Shown here: positions 8,551 through 18,166 of the stretch, piece by piece
Position numbering within the stretch: position 1 is the first letter of the stretch
How the letters are laid out: every line of letters begins with the position of its first letter
NCBI GenBank assembly: GCA_903903925.1
Contig: CAIVAU010000005.1
Coordinates: 17,215-81,214 of the forward strand
Direction of reading: 5' to 3'
DNA from: an uncultured cyanobacterium
GTDB taxonomy: Bacteria > Cyanobacteriota > Cyanobacteriia > Cyanobacteriales > Nostocaceae
DNA length: 64,000 nt
Program-made: the position numbers and the translations under genes
Notes under the pieces: generated by a model
Seen by the model: only the letters and a program-made list of their open reading frames with translations
What the model was told of the DNA's origin: nothing
Database searches by the model: none

Positions 8551-9174
8551 ATGTACACAACCGTTACACAACCACTGACTTTTGAAGAGTTTCTTGCCTG
8601 GGACGATGGTTCAGGTAGAGAGTTTGAGCTATTGGATGGGATTCCTGTGCCATTATCAGAACCAAATGCAAATCATGAGGATTTGATCGAGCGACTGTGT
8701 GCCTATTTGGAAAATTACTGCCAAGAATTTGATCTGCCTTACGTGTCGCGTCAGTCCAAGCAGGTTCGGCTTAAGACAGCACCAGGAGAAAAGGAAAAAA
8801 GCCGAAAAGCAGATATTGTCATATTTGCTCAAGCGGAATGGCAGAGAATGAAAACTAGCTCTAGTTCTGCTGCTGCATATATTCCACCACCCGGAATCAT
8901 TGAGGTCGTTAGCAACAACTGGAAGGACGACTATCTGACAAAACTTGCTGAATATGAAGATTTGGGGGTTATCGAGTACATTATTGTGGACTATGCTGCT
9001 TTTGGTGGCATTCGGTTCATTGGCTCTCCCAAACAGGCGACCATTACAATCTATCAACTTGAAGATGGAGAATATTTACCCCCAAAGGTGTTTCGAGGAC
9101 AGGATCAAATTGATTCTAGATTGTTTACCAACATTCCCCTAACGGCTGAACAAATTTTTGCAATGAGTCGCTGA
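8551..9174 (+). CDS. Uma2-family (DUF820) endonuclease-like protein
   Basis: A 207-residue protein beginning MYTTVTQPLTFEEFLAW. The Uma2 core is seen as GREFELLDGIPVPLSEPN, then a KADIVIFA segment and the PPGIIEVVSNNW strand with the catalytic-type acidic residue, giving a PD-(D/E)XK fold. The family is greatly expanded in cyanobacteria and its physiological role is unknown. The frame is open upstream to a TTG at 8518, but the ATG at 8551 matches the family start. Confidence 0.88.
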   Translation: MYTTVTQPLTFEEFLAWDDGSGREFELLDGIPVPLSEPNANHEDLIERLCAYLENYCQEFDLPYVSRQSKQVRLKTAPGEKEKSRKADIVIFAQAEWQRMKTSSSSAAAYIPPPGIIEVVSNNWKDDYLTKLAEYEDLGVIEYIIVDYAAFGGIRFIGSPKQATITIYQLEDGEYLPPKVFRGQDQIDSRLFTNIPLTAEQIFAMSR

Positions 9175-9260
9175 CTAAAATAAAAACGTCATACTTCCTA
9201 CCGATGACAGGGATGACAGAAAATTGATGTAATAAAAGTGCTGTTGGCAATGCTGGAAAA

Positions 9261-10358
9261 ATGACAGACCGGGTTTTGATTCTTGGAGGTCGGGGGCGAA
9301 TCGGTAGCAGCGTAGCTCAGGATATTCTGACTCATACACAGGCACAAATCACTCTTACTGGGCGTACTCCAGACGGTAGAACAGGCAATCCACGATTTTC
9401 ATTTTTGGTATTGGACTTAGGGGACGTTGACGGACTGCGGGAGGCGATCGCCTCTACCAACCTAGTCATTCACTGTGCTGGGCCCTTTCACTATCGAGAC
9501 GCCAATGTGATCAAAATTTGCATTGAACAAGGTGTTAATTATATAGATGTCAGCGACCACCGTTCTTTTACCAGCAAGGCTCTCAATTATGATGATGCAG
9601 CTGTTGCTGCGGGTGTTACAGCGATAGTTAACACTGGCATTTTTCCTGGCATTTCCAACAGTATGGTACGTCAGGGTATCGAATTCTTCGATGCACCACA
9701 AAAAATTCATTTGAGTTATTTGGTGTCTGGATCTGGTGGTGCTGGCGTTACCGTCATGCGAACAACCTTTTTAGGATTACAACATCCTTTTGATGCTTTG
9801 ATTGATGGTAAATGGCAAACAGTACAGCCTTATAGTCGGCGCGAAACTATTGACTTTCCTTCCCCTTACGGACGCACTGGAGTTTACTGGTTTGATATGC
9901 CAGAAACATTTACACTTCCCCACGCTTTCCCAGAAGTCCAAACTGTCATTACCAAGTTTGGCTCAGTTCCCGATTTTTATAACCACTTGACTTGGATAGC
10001 TGCTCACGTTTTTCCTAAATGGTTAATGCAGCAGCGAGGTGCTATTGAATTTTTGGCTCAAGTTAGTCATTTTATGACTGATGTCACTAATAGATTTAGT
10101 GGGATTGGAGTAGCAGTTCGCGCAGAAGTTACTGGGCAGAAAGATGGTAAAACAGCTATTTATTGTTCTACTTTGATACATGAAAATACAGCAGTTGCTT
10201 CTGGTTGTGGTACGGGTAGTATTGCCCAATTTTTACTAGAAGGAAAACTTAATAAACCAGGGGTTTGGACTGTTGAACAGGTGCTATCAACAGATTTATT
10301 TGAACAAGCAATCCAAAGCCGAGGTATTAAGATTAATCACAATTGGTTATATCTGTAA
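9261..10358 (+). CDS. saccharopine dehydrogenase-like NAD(P)-binding protein
   Basis: A 365-residue oxidoreductase-like protein. The N-terminal Rossmann fold RVLILGGRGRIGSSV is followed by the NLVIHCAGPF strand typical of the saccharopine dehydrogenase NADP-binding family, and GVNYIDVSDH downstream. The C-terminal half has the mixed domain of these proteins with no catalytic assignment. In cyanobacteria such proteins are not linked to lysine metabolism by context and the substrate is unknown. The gene stands alone. Confidence 0.8.
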   Translation: MTDRVLILGGRGRIGSSVAQDILTHTQAQITLTGRTPDGRTGNPRFSFLVLDLGDVDGLREAIASTNLVIHCAGPFHYRDANVIKICIEQGVNYIDVSDHRSFTSKALNYDDAAVAAGVTAIVNTGIFPGISNSMVRQGIEFFDAPQKIHLSYLVSGSGGAGVTVMRTTFLGLQHPFDALIDGKWQTVQPYSRRETIDFPSPYGRTGVYWFDMPETFTLPHAFPEVQTVITKFGSVPDFYNHLTWIAAHVFPKWLMQQRGAIEFLAQVSHFMTDVTNRFSGIGVAVRAEVTGQKDGKTAIYCSTLIHENTAVASGCGTGSIAQFLLEGKLNKPGVWTVEQVLSTDLFEQAIQSRGIKINHNWLYL

Positions 10359-10734
10359 ACTTTTGTAAAATGACATGAAAGCTTCGTAGTTGTGGAAAGA
10401 GTGCGAAAACAGCGCAGACTAGGAACTAATAAACCATCCGCGAGTGTTAAGAATGGTTTCAAAATGGCGAAAATTTGGGTTGTAAAAGCTGACGCATGGC
10501 AAAATAAAATTTACTGAAGAAAAATGAGATTTTTGTAAACTTTTATTTCTTTATTTTCAGGAAATGGTCTAGGAAGCACTCTTAAGTGCTGCTATTACTT
10601 GAATAGCAGTTCGATATTCCTGAGAAGTAAGTAAATAAACACTCGTACTTGCTCAGGAAAAACTTAAGTGTACTGAGTGCAAACTCGATTAGTGGTGTTT
10701 GGTTAAGACTTACTAAAAAATTGGAGGATTTAAA
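10359..10734. promoter_or_regulatory. long, structured leader before a small membrane protein gene
   Basis: The 376-base gap holds several short inverted repeats: AGCACT/AGTGCT at 10575-10590 overlapping CTGCTATT/AATAGCAG at 10589-10609, and CCTGAG facing CTCAGG near 10619-10660. They precede the small gene at 10735 and may form alternative structures in its leader. A very short open frame (MVSKWRKF...) near 10450 has no evident ribosome site. Confidence 0.4.
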
Positions 10735-10872
10735 ATGGCAAACTATAATACTCTAATCAATAATTTCCGGCAAAAATTACAACAGAATTCAGTCAGTTGG
10801 GGGTCGTTAGCACTTTGGATCTTTGCACTAATTGTCATATTAACCATGGTAACAAAGTTTGCAAACGCTTAG
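10735..10872 (+). CDS. small single-span membrane protein, 45 residues
   Basis: The ATG at 10735 is preceded at good spacing by a strong ribosome site (TTGGAGGATTTAAA). The protein has an amphipathic, glutamine- and asparagine-rich N-terminal half and one hydrophobic helix (SLALWIFALIVILTMVT), ending KFANA. The size, topology and RBS suggest a real small membrane protein like the many found in thylakoid complexes, but I do not recognise the family. It is followed by a degenerate heptad repeat. Confidence 0.65.
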   Translation: MANYNTLINNFRQKLQQNSVSWGSLALWIFALIVILTMVTKFANA

Positions 10873-10930
10873 AGGAGTTAGGAGTTAGGAGGGAGTCTAT
10901 TTCTAACTCCTGATTCCTGACTTATTTGTA

Positions 10931-11611
10931 CTAGGAAAGGCGTGTGTTTTGGTGTTGTAATAGACTACCTGTAAATGCCATCAAAGAATTTACTTTGCGG
11001 ATACGCCATTCATCTACTAGTTCTTGGACTTGCGTTGTAGACATTCGCCGCATCATTGCTTCATAGAGATATGCAGCATGACCCGTTTCATCCTTGGCAA
11101 TACTCAACATTCCCAACTTGAGGTTATGAGAAGCTGGATCGTCAGGTAAAACATTCGCCATTCTGGCAAAGTCAATGCTTGCGTCTAACTCTAGAATGTA
11201 TATGCTACCCATAAATACATTCCAGTCAATGACGGCAGGTTTTAGCTGTTCTCGGGTGTAGCCCTCGAAGTAGACTGCAAAGAAGGGACTGCGCCGTTCT
11301 TTTGATTTGTTTTCTTTTGAACGTTTAAAGTCTCTAACTCTTTTATCTAGCTGTTTTAGTGCATGGGCAAAAATTTGACCATGCCTTTTTTCCTCAGCAG
11401 CATGTTTTGCCAGTTTTTCCGCAAGCCAAGTATCGCCTTCTGCTGCGGCGCGATCGCTGAGTGCTTGCAAAAAAGGAACGGAACCAGACTCTGCTAGTTG
11501 AAACTCTGCAAGCACATTGGGGCGAGTTTTAGGATCACGGATTTGAGCCGCAGAGTAATACGCAACTGCACAAGAACCTGCTAGGTGCATGACGTAAGTC
11601 AAGAAGTTCAT
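10931..11611 (-). CDS. ferritin-like diiron protein, conserved in cyanobacteria
   Basis: A 226-residue protein with a four-helix diiron pattern: a Glu in the first helix (LAEFQLAESGS), EEKRHGQIF as the first ExxH, a Glu in the third helix (ILELDASI) and DETGHAAYLYE as the second ExxH. This is the ligand set of ferritin-like carboxylate diiron proteins. The reaction is not apparent; members range from oxidases and hydroxylases to iron storage. It is convergent with the small membrane gene at 10735 and is not in an obvious operon. Confidence 0.75.
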   Translation of the reverse strand: MNFLTYVMHLAGSCAVAYYSAAQIRDPKTRPNVLAEFQLAESGSVPFLQALSDRAAAEGDTWLAEKLAKHAAEEKRHGQIFAHALKQLDKRVRDFKRSKENKSKERRSPFFAVYFEGYTREQLKPAVIDWNVFMGSIYILELDASIDFARMANVLPDDPASHNLKLGMLSIAKDETGHAAYLYEAMMRRMSTTQVQELVDEWRIRKVNSLMAFTGSLLQHQNTRLS

Positions 11612-11746
11612 CTGAGATTCCAGCTTTTTGTAAGAAATTTACATTTCTTATCCTAATGATAATTTTTACTTGTCATTGCTGGATCTGATACAGTTTATCG
11701 TTTTCCGAAAGAGCCTGAGAATGCTATATTCCAGGCTTTCTTTGCC

Positions 11747-13282
11747 TCACATTTTACCTACCTTCACTTTAAGTTGCTGAATTGGATTCAGCCTGGTCTC
11801 CAACCAACTAAACGCTTGCGAGGACAGCAGCGTCAAGCATAAATAAATCATAGCCACAGCCGCATAAATTTCAAACGCTCGATAGTTTTCCGCCACAATC
11901 AACTGTCCTCTGCGGAACAATTCTTCAAACCCGATGACTGCGACTAAACTTGTATCTTTCAGCATGGCGATAAACTCGTTACCCAAAGGAGGAAGCATAC
12001 GTCGCAAAGCTTGGGGAAAAATCACATAGCGCATCGTTTGCACAGAACTCAAACCCAGTGATTGTGAAGCTTCTGCTTGCCCTGGATCAATAGATTGAAT
12101 CCCAGCACGCACAATTTCGGCAATATAGGCGGCGCTATTTAAACTTAATGCCATGACTGCTGCGACAAGGCGATCAAAGGTGAAAGTAAAACCAAGCTCT
12201 TGGGCTACAGCAGGTATGCCAAAGTAAATCATAAAAATTTGCACCAGCAAAGGCGTTCCCCGGAAAAAATCCACATAAGCCCTAGCAGCCCAACGTACAG
12301 GCATAATAGGGGAAAGACGCACAATTCCCAGGAGTGAACCCCCAGCTAAACCCAATACTACAGAAAGTGCCGTGATTTCTAGAGTCACTAACGCTCCCTG
12401 AAGGAGGAAGGGAAGAGACCGCAAAATGATACTAATTGATGTGAAAATCGCAGATCCACTTGGTTGGACAGCCTCTTGCTGAAAAGGTAATTTCTCTGGT
12501 AATGATGGCGGAGCATGATTAAACCATTTTGTGTAAATTTTGGCATAGGTACCATTAGCTAGCACTTTTGTCAACCCTTGGTTAATCAGTTTGAGGTTTG
12601 GCGAACCTTTTGGTGTCGGAATGCCATAATACTCTTCTGTTAGCAACTGACCAACAACTTTCACTCCTTGAATATTACGACTTTTGATCGCGTAGAGAAG
12701 CACAGGCTGATCGTGAATCACAGCATCCACATTGCCATTCAGTAACTCTTGTAGCGCTAAAGGGGTATCATCAAAAGTGCGAATAGCTGCTCCTGGAACG
12801 CTTTTAGCCTTGTCTGCTCCTGTCGTGCCAATTTGGACAGCAATCTTCTTATTCTTTAAGCTCTCAAAGTTAGTAATATCTTGATTATTTGCACGAACTA
12901 CAATCCCCAAACCAGATTTAAAATAGGGACGAGAGAACGAAACTGTCTTGGCTCGTTCCTCAGTAATTGTCATCGCTGAAACTGCTGCATCTACACTTTG
13001 CGCCTGCAAAGCCGGAATCATCCCTGAAAAAGGCATACTTTGGTATCTAACTTTAAAGCCAGCAGCAGCAGCGATCGCATTTACCAATTCAATATCAAAA
13101 CCCAGCAACTTACCCCCAGACTGAAACTCAAAAGGCGCAAAAGTTGGTTCTGTTACTACCGTCAGGGTTTTCTTCACACCGCTAACACTTGAGTTTAAAC
13201 TACCAAAGCCAAACAACAGCAAACAACTCAATCCAAAAACCAAACCAACCCGCAACCAACGCTTAAAACCCAACCCGGTCAT
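11747..13282 (-). CDS. bgtB: fused solute-binding protein and permease of an amino acid ABC transporter (BgtB-like)
   Basis: A 511-residue fusion. After a signal-anchor helix (residues 10-30) comes a family 3 periplasmic binding domain (about 38-255; APFEFQ, GFDIELVNAIA, KKIAVQIGTTG), then an ABC permease domain (about 285-500) with the EAA-loop QAEASQSLGLS and RRMLPPLGNEFIAMLKDTSL. This architecture is that of cyanobacterial BgtB, which imports basic amino acids and glutamine across the inner membrane. The ATPase gene starts divergently 151 bases away, so the intergenic region probably carries both promoters. Substrate assignment rests on architecture, not on binding residues. Confidence 0.85.
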   Translation of the reverse strand: MTGLGFKRWLRVGLVFGLSCLLLFGFGSLNSSVSGVKKTLTVVTEPTFAPFEFQSGGKLLGFDIELVNAIAAAAGFKVRYQSMPFSGMIPALQAQSVDAAVSAMTITEERAKTVSFSRPYFKSGLGIVVRANNQDITNFESLKNKKIAVQIGTTGADKAKSVPGAAIRTFDDTPLALQELLNGNVDAVIHDQPVLLYAIKSRNIQGVKVVGQLLTEEYYGIPTPKGSPNLKLINQGLTKVLANGTYAKIYTKWFNHAPPSLPEKLPFQQEAVQPSGSAIFTSISIILRSLPFLLQGALVTLEITALSVVLGLAGGSLLGIVRLSPIMPVRWAARAYVDFFRGTPLLVQIFMIYFGIPAVAQELGFTFTFDRLVAAVMALSLNSAAYIAEIVRAGIQSIDPGQAEASQSLGLSSVQTMRYVIFPQALRRMLPPLGNEFIAMLKDTSLVAVIGFEELFRRGQLIVAENYRAFEIYAAVAMIYLCLTLLSSQAFSWLETRLNPIQQLKVKVGKM

Positions 13283-13369
13283 ATTTTTTTCTCTCCTTAT
13301 TCACAAATTTCTCACTCATGGTCTAGGGAAGGTGGGGAAGTGAGGGAGGTGTGAGAGGTCAAAAAGACA

Positions 13370-13415
13370 TTACTCCCCCCACACCCCCCACACCCCCCAC
13401 ACTCTCCTCTCCCCA
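13370..13415. repeat. C-rich low-complexity repeat (CCCCCCACAC type)
   Basis: Repeated CACCCCC/CACACC units in the divergent promoter region between the two transporter genes, preceded at 13328-13355 by G-rich sequence able to pair with it. The same minisatellite type appears at 19038 and 61276. Confidence 0.7.
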
Positions 13416-13433
13416 GTGCAGGTAACCCTTTAA

Positions 13434-14183
13434 ATGGAAAACTCCACCCCCGCCATCATTTTTGATCAGATTGAAAAAAACTTTGGTTCCTTAAAAGTTC
13501 TTAAAGGAATCAGTGGTGAAATCCAACGAGGAGAAGTCGTTGCAGTGATTGGTTCTTCTGGTTGTGGCAAAAGTACCCTGCTACGCTGCTTCAACCGCTT
13601 AGAAACAATTAACGGCGGGCGTTTAGTCGTCAACGATCTTCCCCTACACCAACGTAATTTCAACAATCAGCAACTACGGCAGTTGCGAACCCAAGTAGGC
13701 ATGGTATTCCAGCAATTTAACTTATTTCCACACCTCAGCGTACTGGAAAATCTCACGCTTGCTCAGCGAAAAGTGCTCGGAAAATCCTCAGAAGAAAGTT
13801 TACAAATGGGGAGGTTTTATCTGGAAAAAGTGGGAGTTTCTGATAAAGCATCAGCCTATCCCGATCAGCTTTCAGGCGGACAAAAGCAACGAGTAGCCAT
13901 TGCCCGTAGTTTATGCATGAATCCCCAGATCATGCTATTTGATGAACCAACCAGCGCTCTAGATCCAGAACTTGTAGGTGAAGTGTTGCAAGTCATGCAG
14001 CAATTAGCAGCAGAGGGCATGACGATGGTGGTCGTCACCCATGAAATGCAATTTGCCCGTGAAGCAGCAGATCGGGTGATATTTCTTGACCAGGGCATTG
14101 TAGCAGAAGAAGGTTCGGCTTATGAAGTCCTCTTAAATCCTCAAAGCGATCGCCTACGCGCTTTTCTCAGTCGCCTCAAATGA
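13434..14183 (+). CDS. bgtA: amino acid ABC transporter ATP-binding protein (BgtA-like)
   Basis: A 249-residue ATPase of the polar amino acid uptake class. The Walker [10 protein letters not shown], the Q-loop in [12 protein letters not shown], the signature LSGGQKQR, the Walker [12 protein letters not shown] and the switch VVVTHEM are complete. It would energise the fused binding protein-permease encoded divergently. BgtA-type ATPases are known to be shared among several cyanobacterial amino acid transporters, so it may serve others too. Confidence 0.88.
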   Translation: MENSTPAIIFDQIEKNFGSLKVLKGISGEIQRGEVVAVIGSSGCGKSTLLRCFNRLETINGGRLVVNDLPLHQRNFNNQQLRQLRTQVGMVFQQFNLFPHLSVLENLTLAQRKVLGKSSEESLQMGRFYLEKVGVSDKASAYPDQLSGGQKQRVAIARSLCMNPQIMLFDEPTSALDPELVGEVLQVMQQLAAEGMTMVVVTHEMQFAREAADRVIFLDQGIVAEEGSAYEVLLNPQSDRLRAFLSRLK

Positions 14184-14215
14184 ATTATGAATTATGAATT
14201 ATGAATTATGAATAA
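14180..14215. repeat. ATGAATT tandem heptad repeat
   Basis: Four to five copies of the heptamer ATGAATT directly follow the ATPase stop codon. The same unit recurs as TTCATAA at 45460-45476 and 48080-48107. Confidence 0.8.
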
Positions 14216-14257
14216 AAATTTATAACTCCTGCCTAATGACTAATGACTCCTACCTCC

Positions 14258-14467
14258 TCACAAGTATTCACGTAAGAAATCAAAGGGGTCATCTTCCCAA
14301 CATGGCTCAGGTATCATCAAAAGCAATTTGTTGTTGATGTCGGCTTCAATTTCATCACTGTCTCCCCGATCAAAAAGTTCTGCCAGAACTTTCCAGTCAC
14401 GTTCTCTCAAGGGCATTAACGGTGGTGAATGTACATCCATATCTACTTGGGAACTTACAATGGTCAC
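14258..14467 (-). CDS. small acidic hypothetical protein coupled to lipB
   Basis: A 69-residue protein rich in Asp and Glu ([29 protein letters not shown]). Its GTG start overlaps the lipB stop by four bases (GTGA), so it is translationally coupled; an internal ATG at codon 10 is an alternative start. No family is recognised. The tight coupling argues that it is a real gene. Confidence 0.65.
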   Translation of the reverse strand: MTIVSSQVDMDVHSPPLMPLRERDWKVLAELFDRGDSDEIEADINNKLLLMIPEPCWEDDPFDFLREYL

Positions 14468-15171
14468 CCGCTCACAAACCCAGTTTCACTGAAGTTACTA
14501 GGTTTGTGTGGCTCGACTAATTCAATATCAAACACTTCAGCAAATGACTGTGCTACGCGATCACGGACTTCCCTTGCAGTGATGCCAGGAATCCATTGGG
14601 CTAAACTAGCTACGGGTTTGTCAGAAATCCCGCAGGGTATAATGCGCTCAAATCCTGTCAGATCTGGACAAACATTTAATGCGAAGCCGTGCATGGTAAT
14701 CCAACGGCTGACTTTAATCCCAATAGCTGCAACTTTACGCTCTTCTAACCACACACCAGTAAAAGGTGGAATCCGCTCTCCTTGCAAACCATAGAATTTT
14801 AATGTACGAATTAACACTTCTTCTATCTGCCGTAAGTACCAATGGAGGTCTTGGCGATAACGTCGCAGATTCAAAATCGGATACCCCACTAGTTGACCAG
14901 GACAATGGTAAGTAACTTCGCCACCTCTCTCTACTTTATACACATCATACCTACTTTGCTCAGGATCGAATTTTAGATATTCTGGGCTAGCTCCTTGTCC
15001 CAAAGTATAGACAGAGGGATGTTCTAGCAAGATTAACACATCCTCTAGGTTGGGGTCTTTGATCCGCTCTGTTAGGAGCGATCGCTGCCACGTCAGAGCA
15101 TCTAAGTAGGGTACAACTCCTTTGTTATATAGCCAACATTGTCTTTTGTGCGAACCAGGATGAAGAAGCAT
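14464..15171 (-). CDS. lipB: octanoyl-[acyl-carrier-protein]:protein octanoyltransferase
   Basis: A 235-residue LipB, transferring octanoyl groups from ACP to lipoyl domains of dehydrogenase complexes and GcvH. Family motifs are complete: [31 protein letters not shown], then the [20 protein letters not shown] strand with the catalytic lysine, and the IIPCGI cysteine region. The N-terminus CWLYNKG fits the family start. It overlaps a downstream small gene by four bases. Lipoyl synthase is not in the window. Confidence 0.95.
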   Translation of the reverse strand: MLLHPGSHKRQCWLYNKGVVPYLDALTWQRSLLTERIKDPNLEDVLILLEHPSVYTLGQGASPEYLKFDPEQSRYDVYKVERGGEVTYHCPGQLVGYPILNLRRYRQDLHWYLRQIEEVLIRTLKFYGLQGERIPPFTGVWLEERKVAAIGIKVSRWITMHGFALNVCPDLTGFERIIPCGISDKPVASLAQWIPGITAREVRDRVAQSFAEVFDIELVEPHKPSNFSETGFVSG

Positions 15172-15604
15172 GGAAATAATCCGGGATTAAGAAGTATGTT
15201 ATGTTACAAGTAATTTAGTGAACAAATGTCAAGCTATGCAAAGGATTTTAAAGGAAAGTCAAAGGAGTGGGTTTTGCAAAATACAAAGTGCTAGTTTGAA
15301 TATATAACTTCAATGGTGTTGGGAGAAATCCTCTGCAATAACCATTTGGTCAAATCGTGAGTGTAACCTAATTCTGGAGGAGAGTATAGCTGATGATGTC
15401 TGCATGGGTATTCGATTGCCTTACCCCAGATACAAAAGCCAGATCAACGCTACCTGTGACGAAAACTCAGCTTCAGTTAGAGTAGGCACATGAGTAGTTT
15501 GTAAAAATTTGTTCCCAATTTTTTTGGCAGCAGCGAGATAATATACCACAACTCCTTTTCTTCCAAACCAAAATACATCTCAAACATTGAGCGGGAGATT
15601 TTAC
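15172..15604 (+). promoter_or_regulatory. long 5' leader region of hpf/lrtA
   Basis: A 433-base region without a long gene precedes hpf. In cyanobacteria lrtA (the same gene) is known for a long untranslated leader that stabilises the mRNA in the dark. This leader holds a short reading frame with a strong ribosome site at 15393-15485 and an AT-rich stretch before the start codon. The transcription start is not determinable here. Confidence 0.5.
15393..15485 (+). CDS. 30-residue upstream reading frame in the hpf leader
   Basis: Two adjacent ATGs (15393, 15396) follow GGAGGAG at 15377-15383, the best Shine-Dalgarno sequence in the neighbourhood. The peptide (starts MMSAWVFDCLTP, ends QLQLE) has no recognisable domain. 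It ends 119 bases before hpf. It may be a leader peptide or a genuine small protein; comparison with other genomes would decide. Confidence 0.4.
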   Translation: MMSAWVFDCLTPDTKARSTLPVTKTQLQLE

Positions 15605-16246
15605 ATGAAGCTTGTCATCCACGGCAAAAATATTGAAATTACTGATGCGATCCGCGAGTATGTGGAGCAAAAAATTGAGAAGGCGGTAAATCATTTTCAA
15701 AACATCACAAATGAAGTGGATGTTCATCTTAGCGTAGCTCGCAATCCCCGAGTTACTCCTAAGCAAGCAGCAGAAGTGACTATTTATGCCAATGGGAATG
15801 TCATCCGTGCCGAGGAGAGTAGCGAGAGCCTATATGCCAGCATAGACTTGGTTGCAGATAAAATAGCCCGTCAGCTGCGTAAATATAAAGAACGGCGTCA
15901 AGCGCAGAAAACTCACGCCCAATCTACTATCGATGGAGTAGACTCACCACAGATAGTCACAGATTTAATTGGCGATCGCACCCCCGAATTGCCCAATGAA
16001 ATCGTCCGCACCAAATATTTTGCTATGTCACCCATGACAATTAACGAAGCCTTAGAGCACTTACAATTGGTAGGACACGACTTTTATATGTTCCGCAATA
16101 GTGAAAGTGGTGAGATTAATGTCATTTACGAACGTAATCACGGCGGATATGGCGTCATTCAACCCCGCAATGGGAATGGTCATCCCAACGACAATGGCAA
16201 GAACGGCAAGGCCTCCAATTCTAACATAGGAGTCATTAGTCATTAG
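15605..16246 (+). CDS. hpf: ribosome hibernation promoting factor / light-repressed protein, long form
   Basis: The protein is 213 residues from the ATG at 15605, which follows a GGGAGA site; a TTG six codons upstream is unlikely. The N-terminal domain ([16 protein letters not shown] to about residue 100) is the sigma-54 modulation/YfiA fold that binds the 30S decoding centre; the C-terminal domain ([45 protein letters not shown]) is the dimerisation domain of long HPFs, so it should form 100S ribosome dimers. The tail is a Gly/Asn-rich extension whose last codons (VISH, stop) come from the TCATTAG repeat array. Confidence 0.95.
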   Translation: MKLVIHGKNIEITDAIREYVEQKIEKAVNHFQNITNEVDVHLSVARNPRVTPKQAAEVTIYANGNVIRAEESSESLYASIDLVADKIARQLRKYKERRQAQKTHAQSTIDGVDSPQIVTDLIGDRTPELPNEIVRTKYFAMSPMTINEALEHLQLVGHDFYMFRNSESGEINVIYERNHGGYGVIQPRNGNGHPNDNGKNGKASNSNIGVISH

Positions 16247-16281
16247 TCATTAGTCATTAGTCATTAGTCATTAGTCATTAG
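16233..16281. repeat. seven exact copies of the heptamer TCATTAG
   Basis: 49 bases, exactly seven units. The first two units supply the stop codon and last residues of hpf. Confidence 0.95.
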
Positions 16282-16310
16282 TTGTATTTTTTAACGTAAA
16301 GAACTCTAAC

Positions 16311-16852
<542 letters not shown>

Positions 16853-16991
16853 TTTTCGATGCCCTATTAAAACTTCTATTAGGAATGCTAAATCATTTGT
16901 GAAAAATTTAAGTGGTGTAGTGTAGGGTCATTTTCTCCCAAAAATTGATATAGTTAAACAACGGAGTATCTATCGGAAAACAGGAGTTAAA

Positions 16992-17585
16992 GTGATAATG
17001 GTATTCTCATCCCCTGTCTCAACACATTCTCGTGAGAATGTCACAAAGCACTTTAAGTCCCGCTCATCACTACCATTAAAGCAAAATAGTCTTTGGAAAA
17101 TTGAAGCAGGGGTAGTACGAACCGTGACATGGCACGAAGATGGTACACTCGTGATTCTGGGAGTTTGGGGGGCAGGAGATGTTGTTGGCAGACCTTTATC
17201 GAAGATCGAACCTTATCAGATTGAGTGCTTGACTAAAGTAGAAGCGACAATCCTGCCTGTAGGAGAGTTGTATCCACTGACAGAGGTGCTGCTTGCTCAC
17301 ATTGAACAGGCTGAAGAATTGTCGGTAATTCGCAGTTATAAAACAGTGGAAACGATGCTAATGAAGCTGTTAAGCTGGTTAGCTAAAAAGTTTGGTCGTG
17401 AAGTAGAAACTGGGCAACTCATTGATCTACGCCTGACTCATCAAGACATTGCTGACATGCTGAACTCTACTCGCGTGACCGTTACTCGTGTCTTAATTAA
17501 CCTAGAGGAGCAAGGTTTGATTGATCGCCTCCCCGTGCATCGAATAGTCCTCAAAGAGGAGGAAGTTTGGCACTATGAGATTTAG
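16992..17585 (+). CDS. Crp/Fnr-family transcriptional regulator
   Basis: A 197-residue regulator. Residues about 25-110 form a short cyclic-nucleotide-binding-like beta-barrel (LWKIEAGVVRTVTWHEDGT, LGVWGAGDVVGRPLS) without the full cAMP-contact motif; the C-terminal winged helix (LTHQDIADMLNSTRVTVTRVLINLEEQGLI) is intact. It resembles the small cyanobacterial Crp-like regulators rather than NtcA. The effector and targets are not deducible. Start at 16992 (GTG) or the ATG at 16998. Confidence 0.88.
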   Translation: MIMVFSSPVSTHSRENVTKHFKSRSSLPLKQNSLWKIEAGVVRTVTWHEDGTLVILGVWGAGDVVGRPLSKIEPYQIECLTKVEATILPVGELYPLTEVLLAHIEQAEELSVIRSYKTVETMLMKLLSWLAKKFGREVETGQLIDLRLTHQDIADMLNSTRVTVTRVLINLEEQGLIDRLPVHRIVLKEEEVWHYEI

Positions 17586-17591
17586 TGCCCT

Positions 17592-17858
17592 TTACCAACT
17601 ACTGCTCTTGTTCTCATCCCAGATTTCCAAATCCAAATCATTGAGATAAATGAGAGCACTGTCAATTTGTGCTGTTGTTCCTTGTAAATCTAACTCAAAC
17701 CAACCATCTCCAATTGCATCAGACCCCAGAATAGCAGCGGAGATGTTCACTGTCAGACCATAGTCAGATACTAGACGAGAAATGACAGGTTCTTGGTGAT
17801 ATTCCTTGGGAATCCTTAAACGAATCCGTTTATGGGTGAGTGTGTTGTCCGAAATCAT
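17592..17858 (-). CDS. NIL-domain protein
   Basis: An 88-residue protein consisting of one NIL domain (RIRLRIPKEYHQEPVISRLVSDYGLTVNI then GWFELDLQGT). NIL domains occur as substrate-binding modules on methionine transporter ATPases and ferredoxins; stand-alone versions are common in cyanobacteria. It converges on the Crp-type regulator gene with six bases between the stops. Confidence 0.85.
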   Translation of the reverse strand: MISDNTLTHKRIRLRIPKEYHQEPVISRLVSDYGLTVNISAAILGSDAIGDGWFELDLQGTTAQIDSALIYLNDLDLEIWDENKSSSW

Positions 17859-18084
17859 CTAAAACCTCCAGGAGACTCCAGCTATAAAAGAATGGATGAT
17901 TTATTTTTTGATTTTCCCTGATTGGGGTTATTGTTCAAACCCCGACTAAATCGGTACTGTGGAATTGAACCGCCAAAAACCAAAATGCGGTTACTTTATA
18001 GTGATGCCGTATTATAGAATTTTATTCTATATTAAGGGCAGCCAAAAATTCAAGATAAATATTTACTTCATGGGTAGAAGAACT

Positions 18085-18162
18085 AAGGAAACCGGGTTTC
18101 TGATTGGAAACTCATTTGTCTATCATACTCATAAATTTTTGTCAAGAAACTCGGTTTCTGTA
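18085..18162. repeat. pair of palindromic repeats (GAAACCGGGTTTC type)
   Basis: GGAAACCGGGTTTCTG near 18087-18102 and AAGAAACTCGGTTTCTG near 18144-18160 are two copies of a short palindrome frequent in cyanobacterial intergenic DNA. They fill much of the gap between the NIL gene and the amidotransferase. Confidence 0.65.
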
Positions 18163-18166
18163 CTAG

